IMG/VR virus record: IMGVR_UViG_3300017613_000461
Location: 1 to 35,911 of that record
Direction: 5' to 3' (one strand)
DNA: 35,911 nucleotides
From: a virus
The notes beneath the pieces were generated by a model, which did not search any database, was not told the DNA's origin, and saw only the letters and a list, made by a program, of their open reading frames with translations. Positions 27,315 to 34,669 of the stretch are shown piece by piece. A program made the translations under genes and the position numbers. The number at the start of each line of letters is the position of its first letter. The first letter of the stretch is position 1.

Positions 27315-29239
27315 GAAAAAAGAAAGACGAAGAGCTGTTAAGGCTTGCCCGAGAGCGTTTCACGGCGGCGGCTGATTATGAGAGCGAGAACAGGGAATGG
27401 GCGGTGGAAGATCTGGAGTTTATCGCAGGTAATCAGTGGCCCCAGACGATTGAGAGTGCTAGAAATGATAGCCACCAGCCTTGCCTAACGATTAACCGTC
27501 TTCCTGGCTTTATTCGCCAGTTGGTAAGCGATGCGCGGCAGAACATGCCTAGCATTAAGGTCCACCCGGTAGACGATAACTCCGATCCAGATACAGCAGA
27601 GATTTATAACGGACTGATACGTCAAATCGCAATGGCGAGTCAGGCTGACCAAGCCTACGACACGGCAATAGAAGGGTCAGCTTCTGCTGGTTTCGGCTAC
27701 TTCAGAATCCTAACTGAATATGCAGATGATGATGTATTCGAGCAGGACATTCGCTTCAAGCGGATTGTTAACAATTTCTCGGTATATTTCGATCCAGCAG
27801 CAACCAATTATGATAAGTCAGATGCGCGATGGTGTCATGTCACAGAATGGATAGATGAGGAAGTATTCGAGGCTCGCTATCCGAAAGCCGCCAAATCTGA
27901 CTATGAAACAGATTCAAAACGGTACGGTGGTGAATGGTTTGATGGCCAGAAGCGGGTAAGAATCTCCGAATACTGGGTAAAGGAGCCTGAAGAGAAAACG
28001 CTTTATCTGTTGAGTACTGGTGAAACGGTTACAGATGTCACTAAGGATGAGCTAACCGCACAAGGTTTTGAGGTCATAAAAGAACGGCAGGTAACGGCTG
28101 AAAAGGTTATCCGGTATCTGATATCCGGGGCGGAAGTCCTGAAAAAAGAGGAATGGGCTGGAAAGTATATCCCGATTATCCCTGTATATGGACCAGAGCT
28201 ACATATTGAAAACAGGGTCATCTATCATTCCTTGATCCGCTTCGCCAAAGATCCTCAACGTCTATATAACTATTGGCAATCGGCTATTGCTGAGAAGATT
28301 GCGCTTGCGCCGAAGTCACCTTTCATAATGACCGCAAAGCAGATCTCGGGGCATGAAACGCTTTGGAACAACGCTAACGCTGAGAATCGCGCTTATCTGC
28401 TGTACAACCCTGATCCGCAAGCACCCCCACCACAAAGGCAGATGCCAGCGACTCTAAACCCTGCTGAGCTACAGCAGAGCGCACAGGCGATAGAAGACCT
28501 AAAGGCGACCACAGGCATTTATGATGCAAGTTTGGGCGCTAAGTCCAACGAGACATCCGGTAGAGCTATTATTGCTAGGCAGAGAGAGGGTGACGCCGCT
28601 ACTTTCACTTGGCTTGATAATCTAGCCCGTTCTATAGCGTATGCTGGACGGATTCTGATTGACCTAATCCCGAAGATATACGACACAGAAAGAGTTGTAA
28701 GGGTTATGGGAGAAGACGGCGCGGCTGACTTTAAGCCCATCAATTCTGTTATGCAGACGGCGCAAGGCCCGCAGAAGATCCATGATTTAGGTGCTGGAAA
28801 GTATGATCTGGTGGTTAGCGTTGGCCCCAATTACGCTACCCAGAGAATAGAAGCACAAGATATCCTGATGAAGTTTGCCCAAGCCGTGCCGCAAGCCGGT
28901 CAAGTGGCGCCTGATATCATTGCCAGGACGCTGGATATACAGTATTCGGATGAACTCGCAGACAGGCTTAAAAAGATTCTCCCTCCTGGGCTGGTAGAGC
29001 CTGAAGAGGGAGAGGAGCAACCCGCTCCTCCCCAACAGCCCCCGCCTTCTCCTGAACAGTTGATAGCCTTAAAGGAAGCGGAGATGAAGGCAGAAAAGAA
29101 CGCTGTAGAGATCGAGCAAATCCGCCTTGAAAACGCTGATAAACAATTCGAGCTATCCGCAAAGACCGGCCAGATGCAACAGCAGGTCGAGGGCATGGTG
29201 GTCGATGTGCTGCGGAGAGTGCAGGGAGGTATGGTTTAA
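27311..29239 (+). CDS. P22-like portal protein
   Basis: 642 residues (P22 gp1 is 725). ENREWAVEDLEFIAGNQWP, PCLTINRLPGFIRQLVSDARQNMPSIKVHPVDD and the KYIPIIPVYGPE segment are typical of the P22 portal family. The last 90 residues are a Pro-rich linker and long Gln-rich helix, as in the P22 barrel. The portal forms the dodecameric ring for packaging and ejection. Residues 265-276 (KVIRYLISGAEV) are encoded in the 37 nt also found in the early gene at 10229-10483. ATGA start. Confidence 0.85.
   Translation: MRKKKDEELLRLARERFTAAADYESENREWAVEDLEFIAGNQWPQTIESARNDSHQPCLTINRLPGFIRQLVSDARQNMPSIKVHPVDDNSDPDTAEIYNGLIRQIAMASQADQAYDTAIEGSASAGFGYFRILTEYADDDVFEQDIRFKRIVNNFSVYFDPAATNYDKSDARWCHVTEWIDEEVFEARYPKAAKSDYETDSKRYGGEWFDGQKRVRISEYWVKEPEEKTLYLLSTGETVTDVTKDELTAQGFEVIKERQVTAEKVIRYLISGAEVLKKEEWAGKYIPIIPVYGPELHIENRVIYHSLIRFAKDPQRLYNYWQSAIAEKIALAPKSPFIMTAKQISGHETLWNNANAENRAYLLYNPDPQAPPPQRQMPATLNPAELQQSAQAIEDLKATTGIYDASLGAKSNETSGRAIIARQREGDAATFTWLDNLARSIAYAGRILIDLIPKIYDTERVVRVMGEDGAADFKPINSVMQTAQGPQKIHDLGAGKYDLVVSVGPNYATQRIEAQDILMKFAQAVPQAGQVAPDIIARTLDIQYSDELADRLKKILPPGLVEPEEGEEQPAPPQQPPPSPEQLIALKEAEMKAEKNAVEIEQIRLENADKQFELSAKTGQMQQQVEGMVVDVLRRVQGGMV
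28102..28138 (+). repeat. 37-nt segment shared with early gene 10229-10483
   Basis: Exact reverse complement of 10403-10439, in the same reading frame in both genes (KVIRYLISGAEV). In the portal the segment continues smoothly into LKKEEWAGKYIPI, a family-typical stretch, so the portal copy appears to be the source. Confidence 0.9.
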
Positions 29240-29242
29240 CCC

Positions 29243-29285
29243 GACCACTGGGTAAGTGGGCATTTATTCGCCAGAGGGCGCAAAC
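29243..29285 (+). promoter_or_regulatory. Two-hairpin translational leader, copy A
   Basis: CCACT-gggta-AGTGG hairpin (29245-29259) then CGCC-agag-GGCG hairpin (29269-29280), ending 5 nt before ATG 29286. The AGAGGG ribosome site lies in the second hairpin. A near copy sits at 29421-29465 ahead of the scaffold gene, with the first stem extended by one matched pair. Confidence 0.65.
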
Positions 29286-29444
29286 ATGGTAAACAAGTAT
29301 CAAAAGCCGCTTAAGTGGCTACTGGAAGAGGTAGAGAAACAAGCAGTCGAGATTGAGCAGCTTAAGAAAGAAGTAGGTCGGCTGGATAATGAAAAAGCCG
29401 GTCGCAGAGGTAGAAAGCCTGACCACTTGGCAAAAGTGGGCTAA
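29286..29444 (+). CDS. 52-residue coiled-coil protein with basic tail
   Basis: Starts at ATG 29286, fixed by the leader repeat; an upstream in-frame ATG at 29256 lies inside that leader. LKWLLEEVEKQAVEIEQLKKEVGRLDNE is a perfect short coiled coil, followed by AGRRGRKP, an AT-hook-like basic motif. The last codons overlap the second leader copy. Between portal and scaffold it could be a minor assembly factor or DNA-binding head protein. Confidence 0.6.
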   Translation: MVNKYQKPLKWLLEEVEKQAVEIEQLKKEVGRLDNEKAGRRGRKPDHLAKVG

Positions 29445-29465
29445 TTATCGCCAGAGGGCGCACAA
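29421..29465 (+). promoter_or_regulatory. Two-hairpin translational leader, copy B
   Basis: CCACTT-ggcaa-AAGTGG (29423-29439) followed by CGCC-agag-GGCG (29449-29460), ending 5 nt before the scaffold ATG at 29466. The first part overlaps the last codons of the 52-residue gene. Same layout as 29243-29285, with compensating changes in the first stem. Confidence 0.65.
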
Positions 29466-30230
29466 ATGACCGAAGAAGTAACCGAAATACAGGAAACTCC
29501 GACGCCTGAAGTAACAGGAGCACCAGCCGACCAAGTAACGGACCCGGCCCCCGTTGAATCAGTGGATACCACTGCAAAAGAACCCGAGAAGACCGGCGTT
29601 CAAAAGCGTATCGATGAACTGACCTTTAAGCAGCGTGAAGCCGAACGAGAGGCTGACTATTGGAAACAGCAGGCACAAACGCAGCAAAGTCCAGAGCAAC
29701 CCAAGCCCAATGGTAAACCATCATTGGACCAGTTTGACGATTACGAAGGGTATGTGGAAGCACTGGCCGGATATCAAGCGGAGAAGAAGTTTGCAGACTT
29801 GCAGGCCCAGCAGTCGGTGGCCACACAACAAGCACAGCAGGCGTCAAGATCGCAGGATTTCCGGCAGAGAGCAGACGCATTTTCAACGGAACATCCGGAC
29901 TTCAATCAGGTTGTATTTGAAAACCGATATCTCCCTATTACTGATGGGATGAAAGAGGTGATTGAGGCATCCGAGAAAGGCCCGGAACTTGCTTACCACT
30001 TGGGGCAAAACCCACAAGATGCGGCAAGAATCGCACAACTGAGTCCTACGATGGCCGCAATGGAATTGGGAAAACTAGAGTCCATGCTATCTATTCCAAA
30101 GGCACCTAAGACGCCTGGTGCGCCGCCTCCCATTACGCCGATTGGCGGTGGTGATGCGAGCGTGAAAACCCCGTCTAAGATGACTATGGAGGAGTATGCG
30201 GCTTATTACAAATCCAACATTCAACGGTGA
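29466..30230 (+). CDS. Scaffolding protein
   Basis: 254 residues. Acidic, Pro/Glu/Thr-rich N-terminus, long Gln/Ala-rich helices in the middle (KRIDELTFKQREAEREADYWKQQAQ), the segment HPDFNQVVFENRYLPITDGMKEVI found in P22-like scaffolds, and a C-terminal MTMEEYAAYYKSNIQR that looks like the coat-binding helix. It guides assembly of the coat into procapsids and is removed before packaging. It precedes the coat gene by 5 nt. Confidence 0.8.
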   Translation: MTEEVTEIQETPTPEVTGAPADQVTDPAPVESVDTTAKEPEKTGVQKRIDELTFKQREAEREADYWKQQAQTQQSPEQPKPNGKPSLDQFDDYEGYVEALAGYQAEKKFADLQAQQSVATQQAQQASRSQDFRQRADAFSTEHPDFNQVVFENRYLPITDGMKEVIEASEKGPELAYHLGQNPQDAARIAQLSPTMAAMELGKLESMLSIPKAPKTPGAPPPITPIGGGDASVKTPSKMTMEEYAAYYKSNIQR

Positions 30231-30235
30231 AATAA

Positions 30236-31483
30236 ATGGCTAATACCAACCTAACGATTGACATGATCACTCAGCGGGCGCTGATGGTCTTGCATCAAAA
30301 ACTCAACTTTGTCGGTAATATCGTTCGCGATTACGATGATTCCTTTGCCAATACTGGCGCAAAAATCGGAGATACCCTTCGTCTGCGGTTGCCTCTGTCT
30401 TATATGACTGGTACCGGTGCCACAATGGCTACAACCACAGATGCCGATACTGTCGGCGTTTCCACGACTCTCCAAGTGTCTACCCAGCGTCACGTTCCTA
30501 TGCGTTTCACGACCAAGGAAATGACAATGGATATCGACGAGTTTTCAAGTCGTCACCTTGACCCGGCAATGGCTAAACTGGCAGCCATGATTGAGTCCGA
30601 CTGCTTGACTCAGGCGTATAAGAATATGCCTGAACTGCATAAGTCGGCGACTCTTGCGACTCCGGTTTACAAGGATGTCATGGAGATGCGGAAGATCCTG
30701 AACGACAATCTGGCACCTTTCGATAACAGGACGCTGTTGCTTGATACTCAAGCGCATGTTGACCTGGTGGATGCCTTTAAGGGTCTGTACAACGACCAGA
30801 AGCTTGTCAGCCAGCAGTTCCGGGATGGCATGATCGCACGGGTAAGCGGGTTCGATGTGTTTGAGAATACGCTTATTCCGCAGTATACCTCGGGTACGGA
30901 AGACACTGGCGACGCGGCGTATGATATCGCCGCTGGTTCAACTATGTCTAAGACCCTTTCGGCCACCAGTAACGATCCAAATACCATGACCATTACGGTC
31001 GACACTGGTACGAAGACTGTTACCGCTGGGCAGGTGTTCACGATTGCCACGGTTAATGACGTGCATCCTGAAACCAAGGACGACTTGGGAGTTTTGAAGA
31101 AGTTTGTCGTAACCGGTGGTGATACTGCTACCGCTACCGCAACTTCTCTGGTTATTTCCCCTGCCATTATCGCAACCGGCCCGCAGAAAAACTGTAGTGC
31201 AGCGGCGGCTGAGAACGATGATCTTACCTTCCTGAATGCAGATACGGCGACCACGTTTAACCAGTCGCTTGCGTTCCAGAAGGGTTTCGCGGCATTTGGT
31301 TCGGCTGATCTGGTAATGCCTGATGGTGTAGCCATGAAGTCACGACAGACGTATGACGGCATCAGTATGCGTGTGTTACAGGACTACGATGTGGTGAAGG
31401 ATCGCGTTTATACCCGCCTCGATGTTTTGTATGGGTTCAAGGTTATCCGGCCTGATCTCGGCGTGAAATTGTGGCACACCTAG
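30236..31483 (+). CDS. Major capsid (coat) protein, P22 gp5-like
   Basis: 415 residues (P22 gp5 is 430). ITQRALMVLHQKLNFVGNIVRDYDDSFANTGAKIGDTLRLRLP and STQRHVPMRFTTKEMTMDIDEFSSRHLDPAMAKLA are the hallmark N-terminal segments of the P22 coat family. The middle Thr/Ala-rich part (about residues 220-330) corresponds to the inserted I-domain. HK97-type fold. It ends just before a strong terminator. Confidence 0.88.
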   Translation: MANTNLTIDMITQRALMVLHQKLNFVGNIVRDYDDSFANTGAKIGDTLRLRLPLSYMTGTGATMATTTDADTVGVSTTLQVSTQRHVPMRFTTKEMTMDIDEFSSRHLDPAMAKLAAMIESDCLTQAYKNMPELHKSATLATPVYKDVMEMRKILNDNLAPFDNRTLLLDTQAHVDLVDAFKGLYNDQKLVSQQFRDGMIARVSGFDVFENTLIPQYTSGTEDTGDAAYDIAAGSTMSKTLSATSNDPNTMTITVDTGTKTVTAGQVFTIATVNDVHPETKDDLGVLKKFVVTGGDTATATATSLVISPAIIATGPQKNCSAAAAENDDLTFLNADTATTFNQSLAFQKGFAAFGSADLVMPDGVAMKSRQTYDGISMRVLQDYDVVKDRVYTRLDVLYGFKVIRPDLGVKLWHT

Positions 31484-31492
31484 TATAGGAGA

Positions 31493-31516
31493 GGGGCGGG
31501 GAAACCCGCCCTTTTT
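31493..31516 (+). terminator. Terminator behind the coat gene
   Basis: GGGCGGG-gaaa-CCCGCCC (stem 31496-31511, flanked by GG and followed by TTTTT). It should lower transcription of everything downstream unless the polymerase is antiterminated. The next ATG (31519) lies 3 nt after the T-run and has no separate ribosome site. Confidence 0.75.
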
Positions 31517-31518
31517 AT

Positions 31519-32373
31519 ATGGATTACAAACAAATAATTTGGCTAGCAAGTTACCCGAAATCTGGGAATACATGGGTAAGAGCGTTCCTGGACGCATATT
31601 TTATGGGCGAGGTAAATATTAATTGCCTACTGTCCTCAATTACAGATGATCAAGCCTCCGCACATCAGATAGGTGATGGAAGCGATTTTATGGAATGCCC
31701 GAGCGCGATTCAAATGCTTACTCGTCCTATGGCATTGCTGCGGATAGTCCGTCAGTACGAAGAGAGCGAAAAGCCTATTCCTTTGTTCGTGAAAAGTCAT
31801 TCGGCCAATATGTTCATAAATGGCATGGAACTAATGCCTGAACTGGTCACAAAGGCAACTATTTTTATAGTGCGAGATCCGAGGGATGTATTGCCGAGTT
31901 TCGCTAAACACATGGGGGTTAATTTAGATACGGGCATTGAGTGGATGCTTGAGAAATACCGCATGTTGAATTCTAAACATACCCAAACAGTAGTTAATTT
32001 CCTTTCCTCATGGGATAGGCACACGCGGTCATGGCTGAATGCCGACGTGCATAATGTTCTGCTTGTTCAGTATGAAGATATGCACAGAGATCCTGTTAAT
32101 ACATTCTCCAGGATTCTTGAGCATTCCGGCGTAACTCCAGATAGAGAAAGGGTGAAAAAAGCGATAGATATCGTTGCTTTTGATAAACTAAAGGCACAAG
32201 AAACAAAGTATGGTTTTAATGAATCAAGCCCTCATGCAAAACATAATTTTTTCGGTACAGGAAAAGTAGGAAGCTGGCAGGAAACCTTAACCCCTACGCA
32301 GAAATACAGAATTGAAAAGAAATTTGGCGCTGTGATGAAGCGTTTAGGCTACTTAAAGAGTAAAGCGGCATGA
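31519..32373 (+). CDS. PAPS-dependent sulfotransferase domain protein
   Basis: 284 residues. The 5'-phosphosulfate loop is YPKSGNTWVRAFLDAYF (residues 12-28), a basic residue follows in FVKSHSANMF, and the 3'-phosphate site is IFIVRDPRDVLPSFAKHMG (about 115-133). Later segments (VLLVQYEDMHRDP, GTGKVGSWQETLTPTQKYRIEKKFG) also match the Sulfotransfer_1 family. It is a complete enzyme that would move sulfate from PAPS to an unknown acceptor. It stands between coat and gp4-like genes, starting right behind a terminator. ATGA overlap with the next gene. Confidence 0.85.
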   Translation: MDYKQIIWLASYPKSGNTWVRAFLDAYFMGEVNINCLLSSITDDQASAHQIGDGSDFMECPSAIQMLTRPMALLRIVRQYEESEKPIPLFVKSHSANMFINGMELMPELVTKATIFIVRDPRDVLPSFAKHMGVNLDTGIEWMLEKYRMLNSKHTQTVVNFLSSWDRHTRSWLNADVHNVLLVQYEDMHRDPVNTFSRILEHSGVTPDRERVKKAIDIVAFDKLKAQETKYGFNESSPHAKHNFFGTGKVGSWQETLTPTQKYRIEKKFGAVMKRLGYLKSKAA

Positions 32374-32771
32374 CTACTGCATTGGATGTTGTTAACAGGG
32401 TAGCGAAGACTTCCAAAATTCTAGCGGCTGGTGAGGCATTGGCTGCTGAAGACGCGCAGGATATTCTGGATTCACTGAATGAGATGCTTCACAGCTGGGA
32501 ATTGGAGGGCATTGCCCTCGGACATTCAGACATGGAATTGACAGATGACGTTTATCTGCCTGATTCAATGTTGAGAGCTATTCGCTGGAATCTCTCTCTA
32601 GAGATATCAGGAGAGTACGGAATTGATATAACGCCTATTCAGATGGGTTTTGCAGATGCAGGGAAGAGAGCTATTCAGGCTTATTACGGAAACCCCGGTA
32701 CTTTAGAAGTGCCTGATGATCTAGCAACTATCGGCAACGCTACAACGTGGAATGGGATCATCCGTGGCTAG
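32370..32771 (+). CDS. Head-tail adaptor, P22 gp4-like
   Basis: 133 residues (P22 gp4 is 166). TTALDVVNRVAKTSKILAAGEALAAEDAQDILDSLNEMLHSWELEGIAL and DDVYLPDSMLRAIRWNLSLEIS form the helical pattern of the gp4 family that extends the portal ring. P22 gp4 also cuts peptidoglycan; no such motif is visible here. ATGA start. The end overlaps the next gene by up to 20 nt. Confidence 0.75.
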   Translation: MTTALDVVNRVAKTSKILAAGEALAAEDAQDILDSLNEMLHSWELEGIALGHSDMELTDDVYLPDSMLRAIRWNLSLEISGEYGIDITPIQMGFADAGKRAIQAYYGNPGTLEVPDDLATIGNATTWNGIIRG

Positions 32772-34626
32772 TTGGCAGCAAATCATAGGTGAGATGGCCG
32801 CACCTTTGCAGCGCACAGGCGGGAAAGTTGTAAATGCGCTGGGTAACATAGGTCGAGAGTACGGCAAAGGGTTGTACGAAACCCACCAGAACTACCTGGC
32901 AGACCTGAAAGACCCCTTCCCTAGAGGCTCCTCTAACGCACTCATGGACGCCGTACAATTTGACCGTGGAGAGCTAACCGGCCCTGTCCAGGGAGGCCAG
33001 ATAGGCCCGCAGAAGTGGGATGAAATACTCGCTTATGGGCTGGATATGGTGCCGGGTGTAGTAGGTGCCACTTCAAGAGTAGGGAAATCTCTATCTTCAT
33101 GGGAAATGACAAAAACGCAATACGATACTCCAAGTAAAAAGAAAGCCGCGAGGTCTTTTTATGTCCCAGTAGGGAAAGATAAAATTGAGGTTGTGCTAAA
33201 TCCCACATCTGCTGATTTCCGGGCAATGAAGAAAGAAGTTAGAAATGCGGGATGGACAGACCCGAATGATCCGCCGTTAAGATTCACGGAAGATGCAGAC
33301 GGGAATAAATATTATTGGAAAGCTTACGAAGCGGTTCATCCATCAATAGAGTCACCTTTGTCTAAAATGGTCGGGCATGAATTGAATCAAAATATGGGCA
33401 GCAAACCGTCGCATAGGAACATGGTGAGGCGTGCATTATATGAAGGTAAAAACGTACCTGAAAACGTGATCGCTGAGTATCCGGGGTTAGTTGATGAAGT
33501 GTTGCAAATAAAAGGGAATAAAATTGCAGGTAAACCCATAACCGATGAATTCATTCCCCAACAAGCGGGAGATTACAACCTAAACCAGCTAGTAGACGAG
33601 CCCTTCTCAGCCAACGCACTCCGCAGGCAGGCTGGTGATATGCCGTTGTCGCCTGATGAGGTTCTAGCGCAAGAGGCTAGGATTAGCGCGATGCTGCCGA
33701 TGGATGAGGCGAGCAGGATGGCTAGGGCAAAATCAAGTGGTTTCAGTGATGACTTGTATCACGGGACTATAGCGCAAAATATAGAGGAGTTTGAACCAGG
33801 AGATATTGGTATACATTTAGGGACGTATGAACAAGCAGACAATCGATTAAGGGATGTGTGGAAAGAGAGAAGATTTAGCGATTCACCGAGAGTAACAGCT
33901 GGCTATGATGAAGGCGCTAATATCATGCCGATAAAGGCCCAGCTAGGGAAGCAACTAGAAATGCCAGATGTTGGAATGTGGAATGATTCCGAGAAAGTTC
34001 TTTCTTCCTTGGAAGATATGCCAGAATTTAGAGGTAAACTAGATGATGCTTGGGAAGAATTAGGCGTAAAAGATCAATTTGGATCTACGAAAGAATGGAT
34101 TGATTCTCCAGAAAACAAGGAAATGCTAGAGGAAATTAAAGATTTACTGATAGACAGAGGGTATGGGTCTGTAAAATATGCTAACGTGGTCGAAAATAAA
34201 TACTCAACTGGAGGCGGTTTATTGCCTGGAGCACAAAATAAAATCAACGAACTTCAAGAAAAAGTTTCTAGAATAAACAAAGCCGCTAGTGATAGAAATT
34301 CAATTCCTGATATAACCGCTATATCAGAAGATAAAATAACCTCTGTTCTAGATGAATGGGCGAAAAAAAAGGATACTTTTACTCCAAACGAATTAAAAGA
34401 GATGGATTGGCTACACAAGCAAATTAGATCGATCAGAGAAAAAGAAGTGCATTCTAATTATTCATATATAATTTTAGACCCCAAAAACATCCGCTCAAAG
34501 TTCGCCAAATTCGACCCATCTAAATCAGAATCATCCGACATTCTAGCCGGTGCCGCTGGTGCTGCTATAGCCGGAGCCACATGGCAAGAAATTCTAGGAG
34601 TAGATGATGCCTTGCAAACGCAATAA
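32752..34626 (+). CDS. Large virion-associated protein with ADP-ribosyltransferase-like domain
   Basis: 624 residues from ATG 32752 (GTG 32764 is possible). Residues about 130-200 (KDKIEVVLNPTSADFRAM...DADGNKYYWKAYEAVHP) are a phage-typical unnamed domain. About 334-590 resemble ART domains of phage polyvalent proteins: LYHGT (335-339), GIHLGTYEQADNRL (353-366), GYGSVKY and YIILDPKNIRSKFAKFDP. The C-terminus is Ala/Gly-rich hydrophobic. It lies between gp4- and gp10-like genes, so it may be carried in the particle and delivered. Activity is not shown; the catalytic glutamate is uncertain. Confidence 0.6.
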   Translation: MGSSVASWQQIIGEMAAPLQRTGGKVVNALGNIGREYGKGLYETHQNYLADLKDPFPRGSSNALMDAVQFDRGELTGPVQGGQIGPQKWDEILAYGLDMVPGVVGATSRVGKSLSSWEMTKTQYDTPSKKKAARSFYVPVGKDKIEVVLNPTSADFRAMKKEVRNAGWTDPNDPPLRFTEDADGNKYYWKAYEAVHPSIESPLSKMVGHELNQNMGSKPSHRNMVRRALYEGKNVPENVIAEYPGLVDEVLQIKGNKIAGKPITDEFIPQQAGDYNLNQLVDEPFSANALRRQAGDMPLSPDEVLAQEARISAMLPMDEASRMARAKSSGFSDDLYHGTIAQNIEEFEPGDIGIHLGTYEQADNRLRDVWKERRFSDSPRVTAGYDEGANIMPIKAQLGKQLEMPDVGMWNDSEKVLSSLEDMPEFRGKLDDAWEELGVKDQFGSTKEWIDSPENKEMLEEIKDLLIDRGYGSVKYANVVENKYSTGGGLLPGAQNKINELQEKVSRINKAASDRNSIPDITAISEDKITSVLDEWAKKKDTFTPNELKEMDWLHKQIRSIREKEVHSNYSYIILDPKNIRSKFAKFDPSKSESSDILAGAAGAAIAGATWQEILGVDDALQTQ

Positions 34627-34669
34627 AAGGCCGGTTAGACCACTTCGCAGGCCGGGGCGCAAGAGATGA
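34607..34669 (+). CDS. 20-residue arginine/lysine-rich peptide
   Basis: Starts inside the end of the previous gene (ATG 34607) and ends with an ATGA overlap at the gp10-like start (34666). The product (MPCKRNKRPVRP...) has 10 Arg/Lys in 20 residues. It bridges an otherwise untranslated 39 nt, so its translation may serve to deliver ribosomes to gp10. Whether the peptide itself has a role is unknown. Confidence 0.4.
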   Translation: MPCKRNKRPVRPLRRPGRKR

